Source: Bidens hawaiensis
Taxonomy: Eukaryota; Streptophyta; Magnoliopsida; Asterales; Asteraceae
DNA: 64,000 nucleotides
Assembly (NCBI GenBank): GCA_021521415.1
Contig: JAIQDT010010057.1
Span: 1-64,000 of the forward strand
Direction of reading: 5' to 3'
Shown in pieces: positions 35,301 through 47,740 of this stretch. How positions within the stretch are numbered: the stretch's first letter is position 1; each line of letters starts with the position of its first letter. Made by a program: the position numbers and the translations under genes. The notes below the pieces were generated by a model. That model did not search any database. It worked only from the letters and a program-made list of their open reading frames with translations, and had not been told where the DNA came from.

Positions 35301-35833
35301 CGCGTCAAATTGGTTGAGCGTTGTCAACACGTTTTATCTACCTTTGAATTTTATAGTAAACAATGTGTTAAACATATTTAAAAAACATTATTATAATAAT
35401 AGTCAATAAAATGATTTATGAGTAACAGTTGACTAAATCCAGATTGGACTTTAAAGGTTACTTTTTAATTAATAATAATGGTTATTTAAAACAGATGTAT
35501 CCACTCATGGGCAACCGATACAAATGCAAAGACTGCACAGAGGAAGTCGGCTTCGACTTATGTGAAAATTGCCACAACAGTTCATCCACTCTTCCCGGAA
35601 GATTTAACCAACAGCACAAACCAGATCATAAGTTTGAGGTTATAGAACCTAATCCTATAATAATCCTGTCTGGTGATTTACCTGAAGATTATGATCCCGA
35701 TCATCTTGGAAACCAAACTGATGATTCCACAGCTCCTGACTTGTCGCTCGACACTCAGCAGGACCCGGAAGGTGATGTGGCGGGTCCTGAACATCCTGAA
35801 AATCAAACCGATGATTCCACATCTGTTGACTAG
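32388..35833 (+). CDS. PRT1: PRT1-type E3 ubiquitin ligase (two RING fingers and a ZZ domain)
   Basis: Exons are 32388-32485, 33579-33607, 33686-33865, 33937-34182, 34681-34872, 35055-35167 and 35495-35833. All introns are GT-AG and phases match, giving 398 residues (Arabidopsis PRT1 is about 410). RING 1 has Cys/His ligands C29, C32, C44, H46, C49, C52, C65 and C68. RING 2 starts at about residue 168 (LCSICKELLC, CGHVFCETC). The ZZ zinc-binding region at about 255-330 includes CDCCG, RYKCKDC and DLCENCH. PRT1 recognises proteins with bulky aromatic N-terminal residues and ubiquitinates them (N-degron pathway). The acidic tail contains two copies of a DD-S-T/PEG repeat, then a TAG. The frame and a third repeat-like copy continue beyond it. 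Confidence 0.9.
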
Positions 35834-36781
35834 TGCCTCCATGCTCAGCAAGATTCGGAAGGGGAAGGTGACATGGCAGGTCGTGGCCATGCTAATGATG
35901 CATCGGGGGGTAATGACGGCCTTGGACCGACATTGTAACATTATTTCTAGCTGATCTAGAATCTTGAATTCTTCACGCATATGTTTACTACAATTTGTTG
36001 AATCTTTAGAACCGGAGGATTGATCGTTTTGTTTACATGAGATGAGTTTGTGCTCTAAAGACAGTATTGTATGAATGCGGGTTTTTGATGGTTTTGGGTG
36101 TTATTTTTTGAGTGACATGCGATACACATGTTCACGCCCGTATATTTATTTATGTTGGGACTTGAACTCATAACTTGCTGGTTCAATCCTGGAAGTATAT
36201 CCTTGGCTACAAAGAGTTCTAAGAATCAACTTACTAGAAAAAAGCTTATTATATCTATTTTGTGAGGATAGTTACCAGAAGTGGGAAAAGTTTTAGGAAC
36301 AGATATTGTTAGGAAATATAGTGAAAAATGTGTTTTTCACTTATTTTGGACACAAACCGTGATCAAATTTGAGCTAAGGCTAATAAGATATCGATGCTCT
36401 AAGTTGTCAAAGCTTGAAACTAAGAAGAGAGTTTATTCCTATATTGGTGGAAAGATAAATCTTGAGTCGATTTATAAATGAGAGCTTTAACAAAAATGTA
36501 TTCTTGTATAACAACATACCCAGTAGTGATAACAGATTATATTTTATTATGCTTCTTCTAACATGTTCTATTAGCGGAACAAGAAACTATCGTCTTTCTC
36601 ACACCCTACAACCTCTTCTTCTTCTTTTTTTTTTTTTTCATTTTTATTGTTTTACTCTGGCTAATATTCGCTAATGTTATTCTTTAACAAACAATCTTGA
36701 GGTTCAAAGTGTAAAAATTAACAAGATGAAGGATCTCCTTTTTTTCTGCCCCTGTTTTTAACTCAAAACAAAGAGAAAAAA

Positions 36782-36797
36782 GGGGGGGGGGGGGGGG
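36782..36797 (+). repeat. G16 homopolymer
   Basis: Sixteen consecutive Gs in an otherwise gene-free interval (36000-37640). The rest of that interval is AT-rich with no recognised feature. Confidence 0.9.
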
Positions 36798-37639
36798 TGG
36801 CTTCCCACAAACCTCTCTATGCCATCTTCACCTAACCCATGTGGCAGCTTCTTCCATCCCTTCCCAACTAGTTCCCGACCCATTCCGTTCACCCTAAGCC
36901 TAAACAGATGTGGTTGCGAATGATCTAAATGATATTAAATAACTGAATTATCAAATTACTAAAAGTGAAAAAAAAACAAACGGTTGTAAGATATGCTATT
37001 TAATGTTTTTTTTTAAAATTATTTGAAGTTCAAACAAGCAAATAATAAGAACATTTTAAAACTCCACCTAAAAATATATAACATTTTAAAACTCCGCCTG
37101 AAAGTATATATGAGAAAACTAATCACAGCTTTTTAACCATCCACAATTGGAGTCTATGAAGGTCCCTAAGTCGACCTCACGCCAAGCTAGAGTAGGAAGC
37201 AACAAAACTTCACGTATTCTCGAGACCAAAACTATCTGCACTGGTTTCCGGATGGATCACGAAACCACATCATGCATCATAATAGTACAATCTCTACAAA
37301 AAAATTATGCGTTTCTCGCATTTCTTAACATATTATCAATACCGAAATGAACACCCCTCTTAAAATTATTATATCACATACAATAAAAATTATTTCAAAC
37401 CCAATAATAAGTGAAAACTCTAACAACCACCTAATACACTTATGTGTAATGTTTTGAATTTGATACATAAGACGTATACGTAACCTCTTTACCCATTTGA
37501 AAACATTTCCAAGCAAACCAAAAAAACAGTAAAAAAACAATAATAATGTTTATATGTATAGTAGCAGAATAAAACACAAAGTACACAAGACACACCCAAA
37601 CAAAACACCACCACATCACTGTCTGCCTATAACCCTTAA

Positions 37640-37699
37640 ATGCATGCACTTGAAATTGAAATTGAAATTGAAATTGAAATTGAAATCGAAATCTTTTAA
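37640..37699 (+). promoter_or_regulatory. Upstream ORF of the MYB-CC gene, built on a GAAATT microsatellite
   Basis: ATG at 37640 opens a 19-codon frame, MHAL then seven Glu-Ile pairs then Phe, ending TAA at 37699. That is 8 bases before the main ATG at 37708. Each hexanucleotide unit encodes exactly two residues, so repeat expansion lengthens the uORF without changing its frame. It assumes transcription starts upstream of 37640. Confidence 0.5.
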
Positions 37700-37707
37700 A
37701 CCCCCAA

Positions 37708-40700
37708 ATGTTTCATCATCACTCCATTCCCTTAGAAGACTACCCGCGGCCGTTAACCACCAATCTGGTCGGAGACCCATGTCTGGTCCTCACCACAGAT
37801 CCCAAGCCGCGCCTCCGGTGGACGGCTGAGCTGCACGAGAGATTTGTTGACGCCGTCACTCAGCTCGGCGGCGCCGATAGTTAGTTTTCATTTCATTTCA
37901 CTCACATTGTTAATTGGTTTTGTGGTTTGTTGGTTGATGTATGGTTAGTGTTTTGTTGAGGGTAATTTAGGGTTTTTACATTGTTGTTTTGAACTTTAAA
38001 TTGGGAGCTAATTTGTGGTGGTTTTATGTTGGGAAATGGTGGGTTGACTATCAAAGTCAAATTGTTGACTAAAATGTTGTAAAGTTGACTTGGGTAGCAA
38101 GTTGTTTTAGAGTGAGTAAATGTTATTAAAGAGTTTAAGTAGAGTTTGTTTGATATGGAACATAATTTTGAGTTGAAATTAGTCAGGGTTGTAGAACTCG
38201 CTAGTCGGTTGTTGTAATTTTATATGTAATTTTTCAAGTTATATATATGCATGACATTTTTCAAAATTTTATGTATAATTTTGCAAACTTATTAATAGGA
38301 TTGGATTAATAAGTATAAAATAAATTTTCAAATACTTCAGATTTTGATTGAAATTTGAACGATTTGGGCCGATTTGGACCGGTTTTGACCGATTACTGTT
38401 TATTGTGTCCGATTTGTTGATGCTGTTACACAGGTCGGCGGTGCCGATTGTTTTTTCGTTCGCATTGTTGTTGTATAGTTAGGGTTTTATTGTGGGTAAT
38501 TTAGGGTTTTCACATTATGGTTTTTTTATTTAAGTTTAGTGATGGGTGGTAGTTAGTGAAGTGGGAGCTAATTTGTGGTTGTTTTATGTTGGAAAATGGT
38601 GGGTTGACTATTAAAGTCAAATTGTTGACTAAAGTGTTATAAAGTTGACTTCTTGAGTGGAAAGATTTGTTTCTTTGGTTAGGGGCTTGCTTGAGGACTA
38701 GCAAGTTGACTTTAGAGTGATAAGTGTTGTTAAAGAATTTTTTAATTAGAGTTTGTTTGATATGGAACATAATTTGAGTTGAAATTAGTCGGTGTTGTAG
38801 AACTTGCTAGGCGCTAATCAGTTGTTGTAATTGTATATGTAATTTTTTAAAATTATATATATACATATGACATTTTTCAAGATTTTATATATAATTTTTC
38901 AAACTTTTATCGGATTGGATTAATAAGTATAATTTTTCAAAGATTTTGACAGATTTTGACTGAAACTTGAATGATTTGGGCCGATTTGGACCGGCTTTGA
39001 CTTCCTTTGACCGACTACTGATTGTCGGGTTGGCCGCTCACCGATTACCAATTAATTGCCAACCAATATGTCATAAAGTTGACTTGAGTAGAAAGGTTTG
39101 TTTCCATAGCTAGCGGTTTGCTTGAGAATTAGCAAGTTAATGTAAGATTGATAATTGTCATTAAAGAATTTGAAGTATACATTGTTTAATATGGAACATA
39201 ATTCGAGTTGAAAACTTGAAGTTAGTTTATTAAAGTTTGTTAACGAGGTTATGGTTGTTGCCATTCGAGTATCACAAATAATTCATTGGGGGATAGACTA
39301 TTATTTGTTGCTAGCTAGAGTCGCCTTTAATCATTTTATGCTAAATTTAATTTTATGTATAATGATTGCAGAAGCAACGCCAAAAATGATAATGAGAACA
39401 ATGGGGGTAAAAGGCCTCACTCTCTATCATCTCAAGTCGCATCTGCAGGTTTGTTGTTTATTATCTACTGAAAACGGTATATTCAACTGTCATTATGCGT
39501 GACAGTAAAATAAAAGAATCGGTAAACACTAATTTATAGAAGATTGTTTTTATAATTGATAAAAATTTGTTGTCTTTAAATACTGTTTAACAATATAAAA
39601 GAATGCCCTTTTTGGCATGTTATCATTTAGTTCCTTATACAACTAATTATGTGACATGTTTTATTACATCTGATTTTCAGTTATGATCATTAATATCGCG
39701 TAATCAGTTCCAAAACGCACATCCAAACACCCCTACTTTTGAGATTTTCTTTATTTTAGATCTTTTCGTTGTGAGCTTTCTTGTTTTAATTATTGGCATG
39801 CGTGTATTTGCAGAAATACCGAATGGGGAAACAATCATGCAAAGAGTGTTCGGAAAACTCTAAAGAAGGTACTTACTTCTTATTGCTGTGAATTAACAAT
39901 ACCAATTATGGCCTTTGATATTATATGAAAGACGTGTAACATTAAATTGATTATTTTCACTTCATGTCAAATAAAATCTGATTATATGATATATTATTAT
40001 TAGGATTTCTAATTTTTATATAAATTGTAATTGATTGTGCATACGGTTTGATCTACAGTGTCTTGCATTGCTGAGAGCCAGGAAATGACTTCATCCACAT
40101 CATCTTCTGCAAGAATAATGCCACAAGACTTAAACGAGTAAGTTCCATTTCTTAAATTCTTTATCATAGCTACCAAATTCGCTCAGGGACATGCGATCCC
40201 CGTATTGGATCGCGATGTACGCAAGAGAAATGCGCTACATTCCAAATCGCTCCGGTACGTTGTTCCAAATTTCCAATCGAACGAATTTGGTGTTCCAAAT
40301 CTGATTACAAATCGTTCCGATCGATGTTGGTTCTGCGGATTAGGTTGAGCAATTCGATTAAGTGGTACGCTGTGCCAATTGTTCCATCTTTCCAATGGGC
40401 CTTCAAATCACAGTTACCAAGTCGCTCCTCAAGCCACGAACGTCGAATTGGTCGGAAATTGTCGCCACAGAAGAGTGATGTGAAGCATAGTTACCTAATT
40501 CACGGTTTGCTCCGGTACGGGTACGTGTATGCAATTCGGCTCTTGGAGCGAATTCGGTACGAAGGGGGTAGCTTCATTTTGGTACGATCCTTTACCGTGT
40601 ACCATAAGAGTCCGATTCAGTTTACCCAGTTCAAAATAGAAAATTACCAAATTCATTAAGGCAAATTACCTATTTCATATCGTTAAACCTAAATTTGATG

Positions 40701-42176
40701 CAGCAAAATACAGCATTATTCCACTAACCAGTTGACCTCGAATCATCCAAATTTCAGCTTTCGAGTAATCCTTCGATAATTCTTACTTTCAGCATACACA
40801 TGACTACATGAGGTGCCGCAACGCACTTGATTTACACAATAACAACAAATTCAAAACCAAAATCATCACATAAAACAAAAACCCTAGCTTCGAAGCCTGA
40901 GCAAGCTCATCTATACTTGCAGAAGACTGATGATCTCTCATCTCTTCAGTGAATTTGTGTAAATCATCTTAGGAGGTTTAGTGTGTTGAAAGTACACTTT
41001 GGTGACTTTTGACCCGTTTGACACTTTGATCTGTTTATTATGTTCTACTCATTTGACCCGTTTGAAATAAAACATATCTTGAAGCATACCGTTTATTAAT
41101 TGTTTTTTTTTTTTTGGTGTTTGGAACAGTGGATTTGAGGTTACAGAAGCTTTGAGAGTGCAGATGGAAGTCCAGAGAAGATTGCACGAACAACTAGAGG
41201 TTAGTTTGTCTTAAGACTCTTAGGTAATTTTGGTTAAAAGAGAGGTCATTAGGAATATTTGGTTAAAAGAAAGGGTAAATAGGTAATTTTGGATTACCCT
41301 TTATTACGATTTACGAGCAATTTACCAGCCAGTATGATTTAGGGATGATAATCGGCCGGGTGCCACCTCTCAACCCAACCATTTCACTGAATCACTGGTA
41401 CTGGTTTTGATCATCCAAGTAACATACCCAATTATAAGATTGTATGACGTACACGTCGGGCATACGTTACCATGAGATATAACCTGTTTATGGTGTTGTG
41501 TGGTAAGAATATTTGTTGGATCAGGGGTGTAAGCGAGTTGTCTCATTTGTTATTTATTAGTTAATGTATATACATTTGTAATTGTTTTTCCTATATAATT
41601 TAACTATAATTTTTATATATAACATGTTATATATTATTTTGTTATTTTATCATAAATTTATATATAATAATTAATATCATAAAAAATATGCATACTTTAT
41701 ATATATATATATATTTAAAAGTTGTATAAATAATAGGCTCTGGAGCAAACTAGAGCTCGATAAAACGAGACTCGCTTACCCGGTCCAATACCTGAACACC
41801 TGTCCCGAATGTCTCTGGTTTCCAGTTTGCTAGTCGAGTTCTGATTATCTGATTATTTCAGGTTCAACAACGTCTCCAGCTGAGGATCGAAGCGCAAGGA
41901 AAATATCTTCAATCGATACTGGAAAAAGCGTGTAAAGCGTTAAACGATCAAGCAATTGCAACTGCTGGACTGGATGCAGCTAGAGAGGAACTATCTGATC
42001 TGGCAATCAAGGTAACCAATGACTGTCTGCCGCCACTCAACCCGACCCCTTCACTCAACCAAGTTGAGCATGGGCCCGCGAATGACAACTGTTTGAGCTC
42101 TCAGGCTGCAGCCCTGAACAAGAGGCAACGGGCCATGCTTATGCAAGCCGAGTGGAAGGCAGCTAATATAGGATAA
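37708..42176 (+). CDS. MYB-CC (GARP/PHR1-like) transcription factor, UNE16/PHL type
   Basis: Exons are 37708-37879, 39372-39448, 39814-39868, 40059-40137, 41130-41199 and 41862-42176. Phases match and give 255 residues. The GARP-type MYB repeat at 36-90 reads RLRWTAELHERFVDAV ... GLTLYHLKSHLQKYRMGKQ. The MYB-CC coiled coil at about 132-178 has the diagnostic LHEQLEVQ and RIEAQGKYLQSILEKACKA. The block SCIAESQ...SSTSS between them matches the Arabidopsis UNE16 (At4g13640)/At3g24120 clade as I remember it. MYB-CC proteins bind P1BS-like sites as dimers, and this clade is less studied than PHR1. The start was chosen because MFHHHSIPLEDYP...LVLTTDPKPRLRW is the family N-terminus. Confidence 0.9.
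37835..39240 (+). repeat. Decayed tandem duplication inside MYB-CC intron 1, including a piece of exon 1
   Basis: The last ~38 bases of exon 1 and the adjoining intron recur about 570 bp downstream. 37841-37878 (GATTTGTTGACGCCGTCACT...) matches 38411-38448 (GATTTGTTGATGCTGTTACA...). Then both copies share GGGTAATTTAGGGTTTT, GGGAGCTAATTTGTGG and GGTGGGTTGACTAT. A third partial copy starts near 39065 (AAAGTTGACTTGAGT, TATGGAACATAATTCGAG). Confidence 0.8.
40180..40665. repeat. CpG-rich low-complexity word array in MYB-CC intron 4
   Basis: Dense in TTCCAA, CGATTCG or ATCG and GGTACG words, unlike the AT-rich intron around it. It begins near CGCTCAGGGACATGCG. Reading frames here look like by-products. 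Confidence 0.5.
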
Positions 42177-42577
42177 GTTGTTGGAGCATGTTCTTGTTTG
42201 TCCGTTGACATTTTGTTGGATTTTCGGTAACTTTAGGGTAAAATAGATGGATGATATTAAGTAGGGATTTTATTTAATTAACGTGTTTCCATCGACATTG
42301 TATAGTCGATATTACCCATGCGCGCACACAAACCTGATCCCCAGCCACGTCCATCTCCTCCACTCAACCGCCACTAACTAAACCGACAGCACCATCACCG
42401 TCCCAGCTCTAAAAATTTATGCTTAAACACGCGTATTTAAATGAAATACCAAATAGCTTATAGTCTAGCTGCATCAAAGTGTATGGTAATTGTGTTCCTT
42501 CCCGAGTGGTTAGCGGTCAGATAATATGAGGTTTTCATATCATTTAGCAATTTTTTCACATTCTTAATATATATATA

Positions 42578-43529
42578 CTAGATTTTATCCTCTGTATTAC
42601 GGGGGTTGTTATACATTATTCGTTTTTAATATTTATATATGTATATTTAGATTTTAATTTTATTTATTGTAAGAAAGTTAATAATTAATATACTTAAGGT
42701 TTGATGATGAAATAGTTTCACAAATATATAATATGTTATAGTCCAGTTTAAAAGCTATCTGGGTTTGGTGATACCCATTACCCGTTTATTTTTTTTATTA
42801 TAAAATTGTTTCTTAATTATAAATAATATTTTTTTAAATAAAATAAGATATTAATTTTTAGTATATTTTATTTTATAAGATTTTCATATTAAATATTTGA
42901 TGAGATTGTTTTTTAATATAAAGAGATGTTATAACAGTTTAAGAGCTATCAGGGTTTGGTAAGACATTTACCTGTGAATTCGGGTCAAATGTGTGAGAAG
43001 CCTTTATTTACAAATAAAGCAATCTGATAGCTTGAGATAATGGTTGTTTTACATTTTTCGTTTTTTAATATTTATTTTTTGGATTTTAATTTTCTTTATT
43101 GTAAGAAAAATAATATACTTAGGGTTTGAGGATAAAAGGGTTTCATAAATAAATGATATGCTATAACCCATTTAAAAACTATCTGGATTTGGTGACCCAT
43201 GACCAGCTTATGTTTATTACTGTAAAATTGTTTATTAATTATAAATAATATCTTTTTTCTTTTTAAATTGGATATTAAATTTTAGTATATCCCTATTTTA
43301 TAGGATTTTCATATCAAATAATTGGTAAGATTAATTCTTAATTTAATGAGATGTTATAACCCGTTTAAGAGCCATCTGATTTTAATAAGACCCATACCCA
43401 TGAATTTGGGTTAAATCAATGAGAGGCCTCCATTTAAAAATCAAGCAATCTGGTGGCTTCCATAAAAGGGGGGAGCGACCATATCACGACACTTGGAATT
43501 TTTGGGTTTTCGTTTATATATATAGGGGA
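42578..43529 (-). mobile_element. Non-autonomous Helitron 1
   Basis: On the minus strand it starts TCCCCTATATATATAAACG, ends in a decayed hairpin (CCCCCGTAATACAGAGG) followed by CTAG, and lies between a host A and T. These are the Helitron rules (5' TC, 3' hairpin plus CTRR, A^T target). Inside is an imperfect ~430-bp tandem duplication (about 42610-43030 and 43040-43470; shared TTATTGTAAGAAA, TATCTGG.TTTGGTGA, AAGCAATCTG). No coding capacity. Confidence 0.65.
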
Positions 43530-44882
43530 TTGATCATGTGAGAAGTTAAGTTACAACGAGAAATGCGAGAAGTTAATCTGGACCACCAATTTAATTTTCA
43601 ATCTTACATAATTAAAATTATATGAAAATGATATTAAAGTAATATAAATTTATTCTCTCTTCAATTAATATATATAATTAAACCATATGAGTTATATTTC
43701 TAATTAATATAATCAAAATAACTAAAATAATTAAAAAATCAATAAATTCATAAAGCAATAAATTTATCTTTATAATTTTTTACCCTATATCTTGAGTTCA
43801 TCATACACAACTATTTTTTTTTCTTACACCCCTTCAAATGTTTCCTACATATCTTTAATATTTTTCATACACGTCTTAATTTTTTTCCTACTCATTTTCA
43901 ATTATCTTCATACGTATGTTTTTCGTCCTACACATCTTCTTATGTTTCCTACGCATATTTAATTTATTCATACGCATCTTTAATTTCTTCCTACACATTT
44001 TTAATTTTCTCATACACATATTAATTTTTTCCCCTACACATCTTTAATTTTATCATGCACAACATATTTTTTTTCCTACACATCTACATTCACTTTTTTT
44101 TTCTTCTTACACATCTTCAATTTTTTTCTACGCATATTTAATTTCTTCCTACATAGCTTCAAATTTTTCCTACACATATTTAATTTTCTCATACACATCT
44201 TAATTTTTTCCCTACACATCTTTAATTTTCTTATGCACAACATATTTTTTTTCCTACACATCTACATTCCTCGTACACTTTTTTTTCTTCCTACACATCT
44301 TCAATTTTTTTGTATGCATATTTAATTTCTTCCTACACAGCTTCAAATTTTTCCTACACATCTTTAATTTTCTCATATACATCTTAATTTTTTTCCTTAC
44401 ACATCTTTAATTTTTTCATACACATCTTATTTTTTTTCCTACACATTTTCAATTTATTTATACATATTTTTTTTCCATCTTACACATCTTCAAACTATTT
44501 TTATTTTTTTACAAATGAGTAATCAAAGATGAAGATACTATTTTGCTTAAATCTTATAAATTAAAAACCGTTTATTGATGAAAAAAGAACAAATTAAATC
44601 TTACACTAACATATAATGAAATAAATAAATTCTAACTTACAAATCATAAATTAGTGATATTTATGCTTTGAGCTCTTATTTAGGGATAGATAAAATAAAT
44701 TAAATGATGAATTATTTTATTCTACCTAAACTACCATTTTCTTATTTATTTTAATGTCTTTTAAATTTTATTAATTACAATAAATGCAATAATGTTTCAA
44801 CCATTGATTAATAATCTAATGGTTGAGATCACTTATCGCACTTCTCGCTATAAGAATCATTTCTGAAATGAACCTAATCCTA
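43523..44882. mobile_element. Candidate non-autonomous DNA element with imperfect terminal inverted repeats
   Basis: The left end has AACGAGAAATGCGAGAAGT (43555-43573). The right end, inverted, has AGCGAGAAGTGCGATAAGT about 40 bases in from 44882. TATATATA runs flank both sides. The interior is mostly the minisatellite at 43798-44495. The family is not identified. The left limit overlaps the proposed 5' tip of Helitron 1 by a few bases, so one of the two boundaries is inexact. Confidence 0.4.
43798..44495. repeat. Degenerate minisatellite of TACACATCTT-TTAATTTTTTC words
   Basis: About 20 imperfect copies of a 30-40-bp unit, (C/T)CCTACACATCTTTAATTT(T)n or CATACACATCTTAATTT(T)n. Longer segments repeat too: CATTTAATTTTCTCATACACATCTTAATT near 44175 recurs with variation near 44365. 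Strong strand asymmetry (pyrimidine-rich plus strand). Confidence 0.85.
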
Positions 44883-44894
44883 TATATATATATA

Positions 44895-45440
44895 CTAGGT
44901 TAGGTATCTATGTGTTACATGGGTTTGACAACTTAAATTCTGTAAGTGATAACTTTTGATAAATAAAATTGAGTAATACATTAAATAAGTATAAGAAGTT
45001 AAATTACAACTACTATTCACAATCTTAAAAATAAATCATAAATCTCTAAATACTTCTTTTGATACAACATTAGACGATACACTAAAAATATGGTAACTAA
45101 AGTAAAATAGAATTATGATCGCATAAACGGTATAATCGGAACAATACGAATAAGTCATCCGTAGAAGAAAGCTTTCAATCAGTCTAAAAATGTGCAGTAA
45201 AAGAGAATCAATAACGTTTTGCTCGACAATATATGGATAGAAAGAAAGAGATTACGGTTATAGGGAAAAGAAGACGGGTTGGGTTCAGTTAAACATCCAT
45301 GTGCTTTTAACAATGAACCCGCTAAGTAAGTTTTAGAAACTAAAATGTTTCATATATATGTAAATGTTTTCTTATATATATAAAAAAAATATACTTTATA
45401 TTAGACAAATTAAATAATGAAAAGGTTCAATTCATAAATA
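44895..45440 (-). mobile_element. Helitron 2, 3' end only resolved
   Basis: On the minus strand, CCCATGTAACACATAG (ATGT/ACAT hairpin) is followed by ATACCTAACCTAG and then T, the same 3' terminus as Helitrons 1 and 3. The 5' end was not located. The span given is the maximum before Helitron 3 begins. Confidence 0.5.
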
Positions 45441-45973
45441 TCTATATCTATTAAAGAAATTCATTTTGGCTTATTCTTATTGGTTGATTTTACTATATTC
45501 AAAAAATAATAAGCTCTCATAAAATTTGTTGCTAATAAAATAATTCAAAATTAAAATCATAATAATCATTTAATCTATATAATAATAAATACTATTAAAG
45601 AAATTATTTTTGTCTCATTCTTATTAGTTGATTTTACTATATTCCAAAACTAATAAGCCCTCGTAGAATTTGTTACTAATAAAATAATTCAAAATTAAAA
45701 TCATAATAATCATGTAATTGGATGGTGTTTTCTCCTAGACAACCAATTATGGACCCATATACTTTCATAATCATGCCTTTCTCTCCAACTCGCTGTTTCC
45801 GAATCACATCAATTTCAAATTATCCTATTTGAATATGTATCTTTCCCTCAATTTAATATGCTTCGTGTCTATAATGCTATCAAGTTCTTGGTGTTTTTTT
45901 AAGAGTTTAGAATCAACAAATTGGAATCACTTGTTGGACTAATATAAGCAAGTTCTTGTTTCTTATCTGGAGG

Positions 45974-47740
45974 TAATCATAATCTTTCCCCTCTATATAC
46001 TTGTGCATTAATTTTGTCATAAGTTTGACCTTTTCTGTTAACATTTTTTTTGGTATCTACACGTATTGAATTAACTGCATTTGCAAATGAATTTTAAATT
46101 AAAATTGAACTACTTTTCTTATCATTTGCTAATTTTGATTCATAGTTGAAGCTTTAGATATAGAAGATGATAAATTGCTATTATCCACTGGTGAGTCACT
46201 TATGCTTCCATAAATTGTTTTATTCTTGCTCCTTTTGTTAGTAAATTATCATACATTAAACCCGCGCACCTATGTTGCAAAATCAAACTTAAAATTTGGA
46301 GATTAGAAGGAAAAGAATATACAGTAAATGGCAAATTAAGAATTTCCATGGACAGAAATTCCCAAGATAACGAGTTTGGGTCAAAACCAGTTGTTTTAAA
46401 TTGTAGTATAAACTTTAAAGGCAAATTCATTAATGAAGCATTCTTAATTTTTTTTGTTACTTTAAACAAACGGGTCAGATTAGATGGAATAACAGGCCAA
46501 AATAGATTCGGGACAAAATGGGTAATAATGATCATAATGAGTTCGGGTCGAAACGAGTTGTTTAAAAAACTATTAAATCAAAATAAGTCAAACTAGATAA
46601 TTTTATTTAATGAGTAGGATATGATGGGTCAGTTTTGGTGTGTATCAATTACATAATATAGACAAAGGGTATAGAAGTCGTAACACATGCTGTTTACATT
46701 CGGGCTTTCTTATCAGGTAAGGCTCATATTAGAAATTACAAATTTGAGACGCCATATGTGGCAAAGATAGTTAGTAATGGGCTTGGCTAGGCTGTTGTAT
46801 CCAATGATTTGGATTAGGTGATCGTTTCACAAAAGTATTGAGAATTTAATTACAAGAAAAGACATTACAATTGAAAATAGTTAATTTTTGAATCGGCACG
46901 TCATTATAATAATATTATAGTTTCATCTTTCTTTTTTGATTGGTTAAATACGACAGAATTTTATTGATACACATAAATCTTCAGCGATAATATTTGGCAA
47001 CATGACTGCAAGTTGGCCACCCTTTGTCGTAGAGGTGACAATTTTAAGCATATTACTATTTATAATGTGTTGATTAATTTTTCCATGTAATTTGTAATTT
47101 TAAGTAGCATTGTAATATAAAACGTAGTTCTATTAATAATATATGATAATTTTATTGTGTATCATATTTTGTTTACATTTTCTTAAATTGGTCAAAATCT
47201 AATATGTCTATTTCTTTTAGTAAAAAAGTTTGGGCCACTATAACCATCATCTCTTCCAAATTACGTTAACGTTAATATTAAATATATAAATAGCCACATT
47301 TATTTCGCATCATATATTTATGATGGTTTAAATAGAAATTAGTTTAAAAAAATTATAATTCCATAAAATGAATTTTTAACACATATTGTTGTGACACACT
47401 AAATTAAATAAAATATACAACAAATTAATTATTTGAGGTAAAACGATATAATTTATGAATATTTTTGTATCACGCGAAATTAAATAAATATATAGGATTA
47501 TTTTTCATAACAAATTAATTATTCAAAGTAAAGCGATCTATTTTATGAAAAAATAAGGAGCCCTTTTATATAGTTTTTTGTTTTTTTAGCAGATGGTGTT
47601 ATGCTCACTAAAATGAATTATTAATGATTATTAAAATGCATTTTTATATGCGAGTTAAGGACAAACATAACATTTATTTAAAATAATTTGACACAGATAC
47701 AAAATTTACAAATTGTTCAAATATATAAGCATATATATAT
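45974..47740. other. Interior of Helitron 3, no intact gene
   Basis: AT-rich decayed sequence. Short open frames near 46200-46600 on both strands overlap each other and show no recognised domain. The Rep domain was not found. Confidence 0.5.

Noticed and set aside
40324..40659. 111-codon open frame in MYB-CC intron 4
   Set aside because: Lies in a CpG word array, has no recognised domain and an opposing overlapping frame.
43561..43580. Helitron 1 and the TIR element treated as one transposon
   Set aside because: The A^T borders and TC/CTAG ends fit a separate Helitron, and the TIR-like words lie outside it.
44076..44261. Lys/Cys-rich repetitive peptide on the minus strand
   Set aside because: Produced by the pyrimidine-rich minisatellite; periodicity follows the repeat and there is no gene context.
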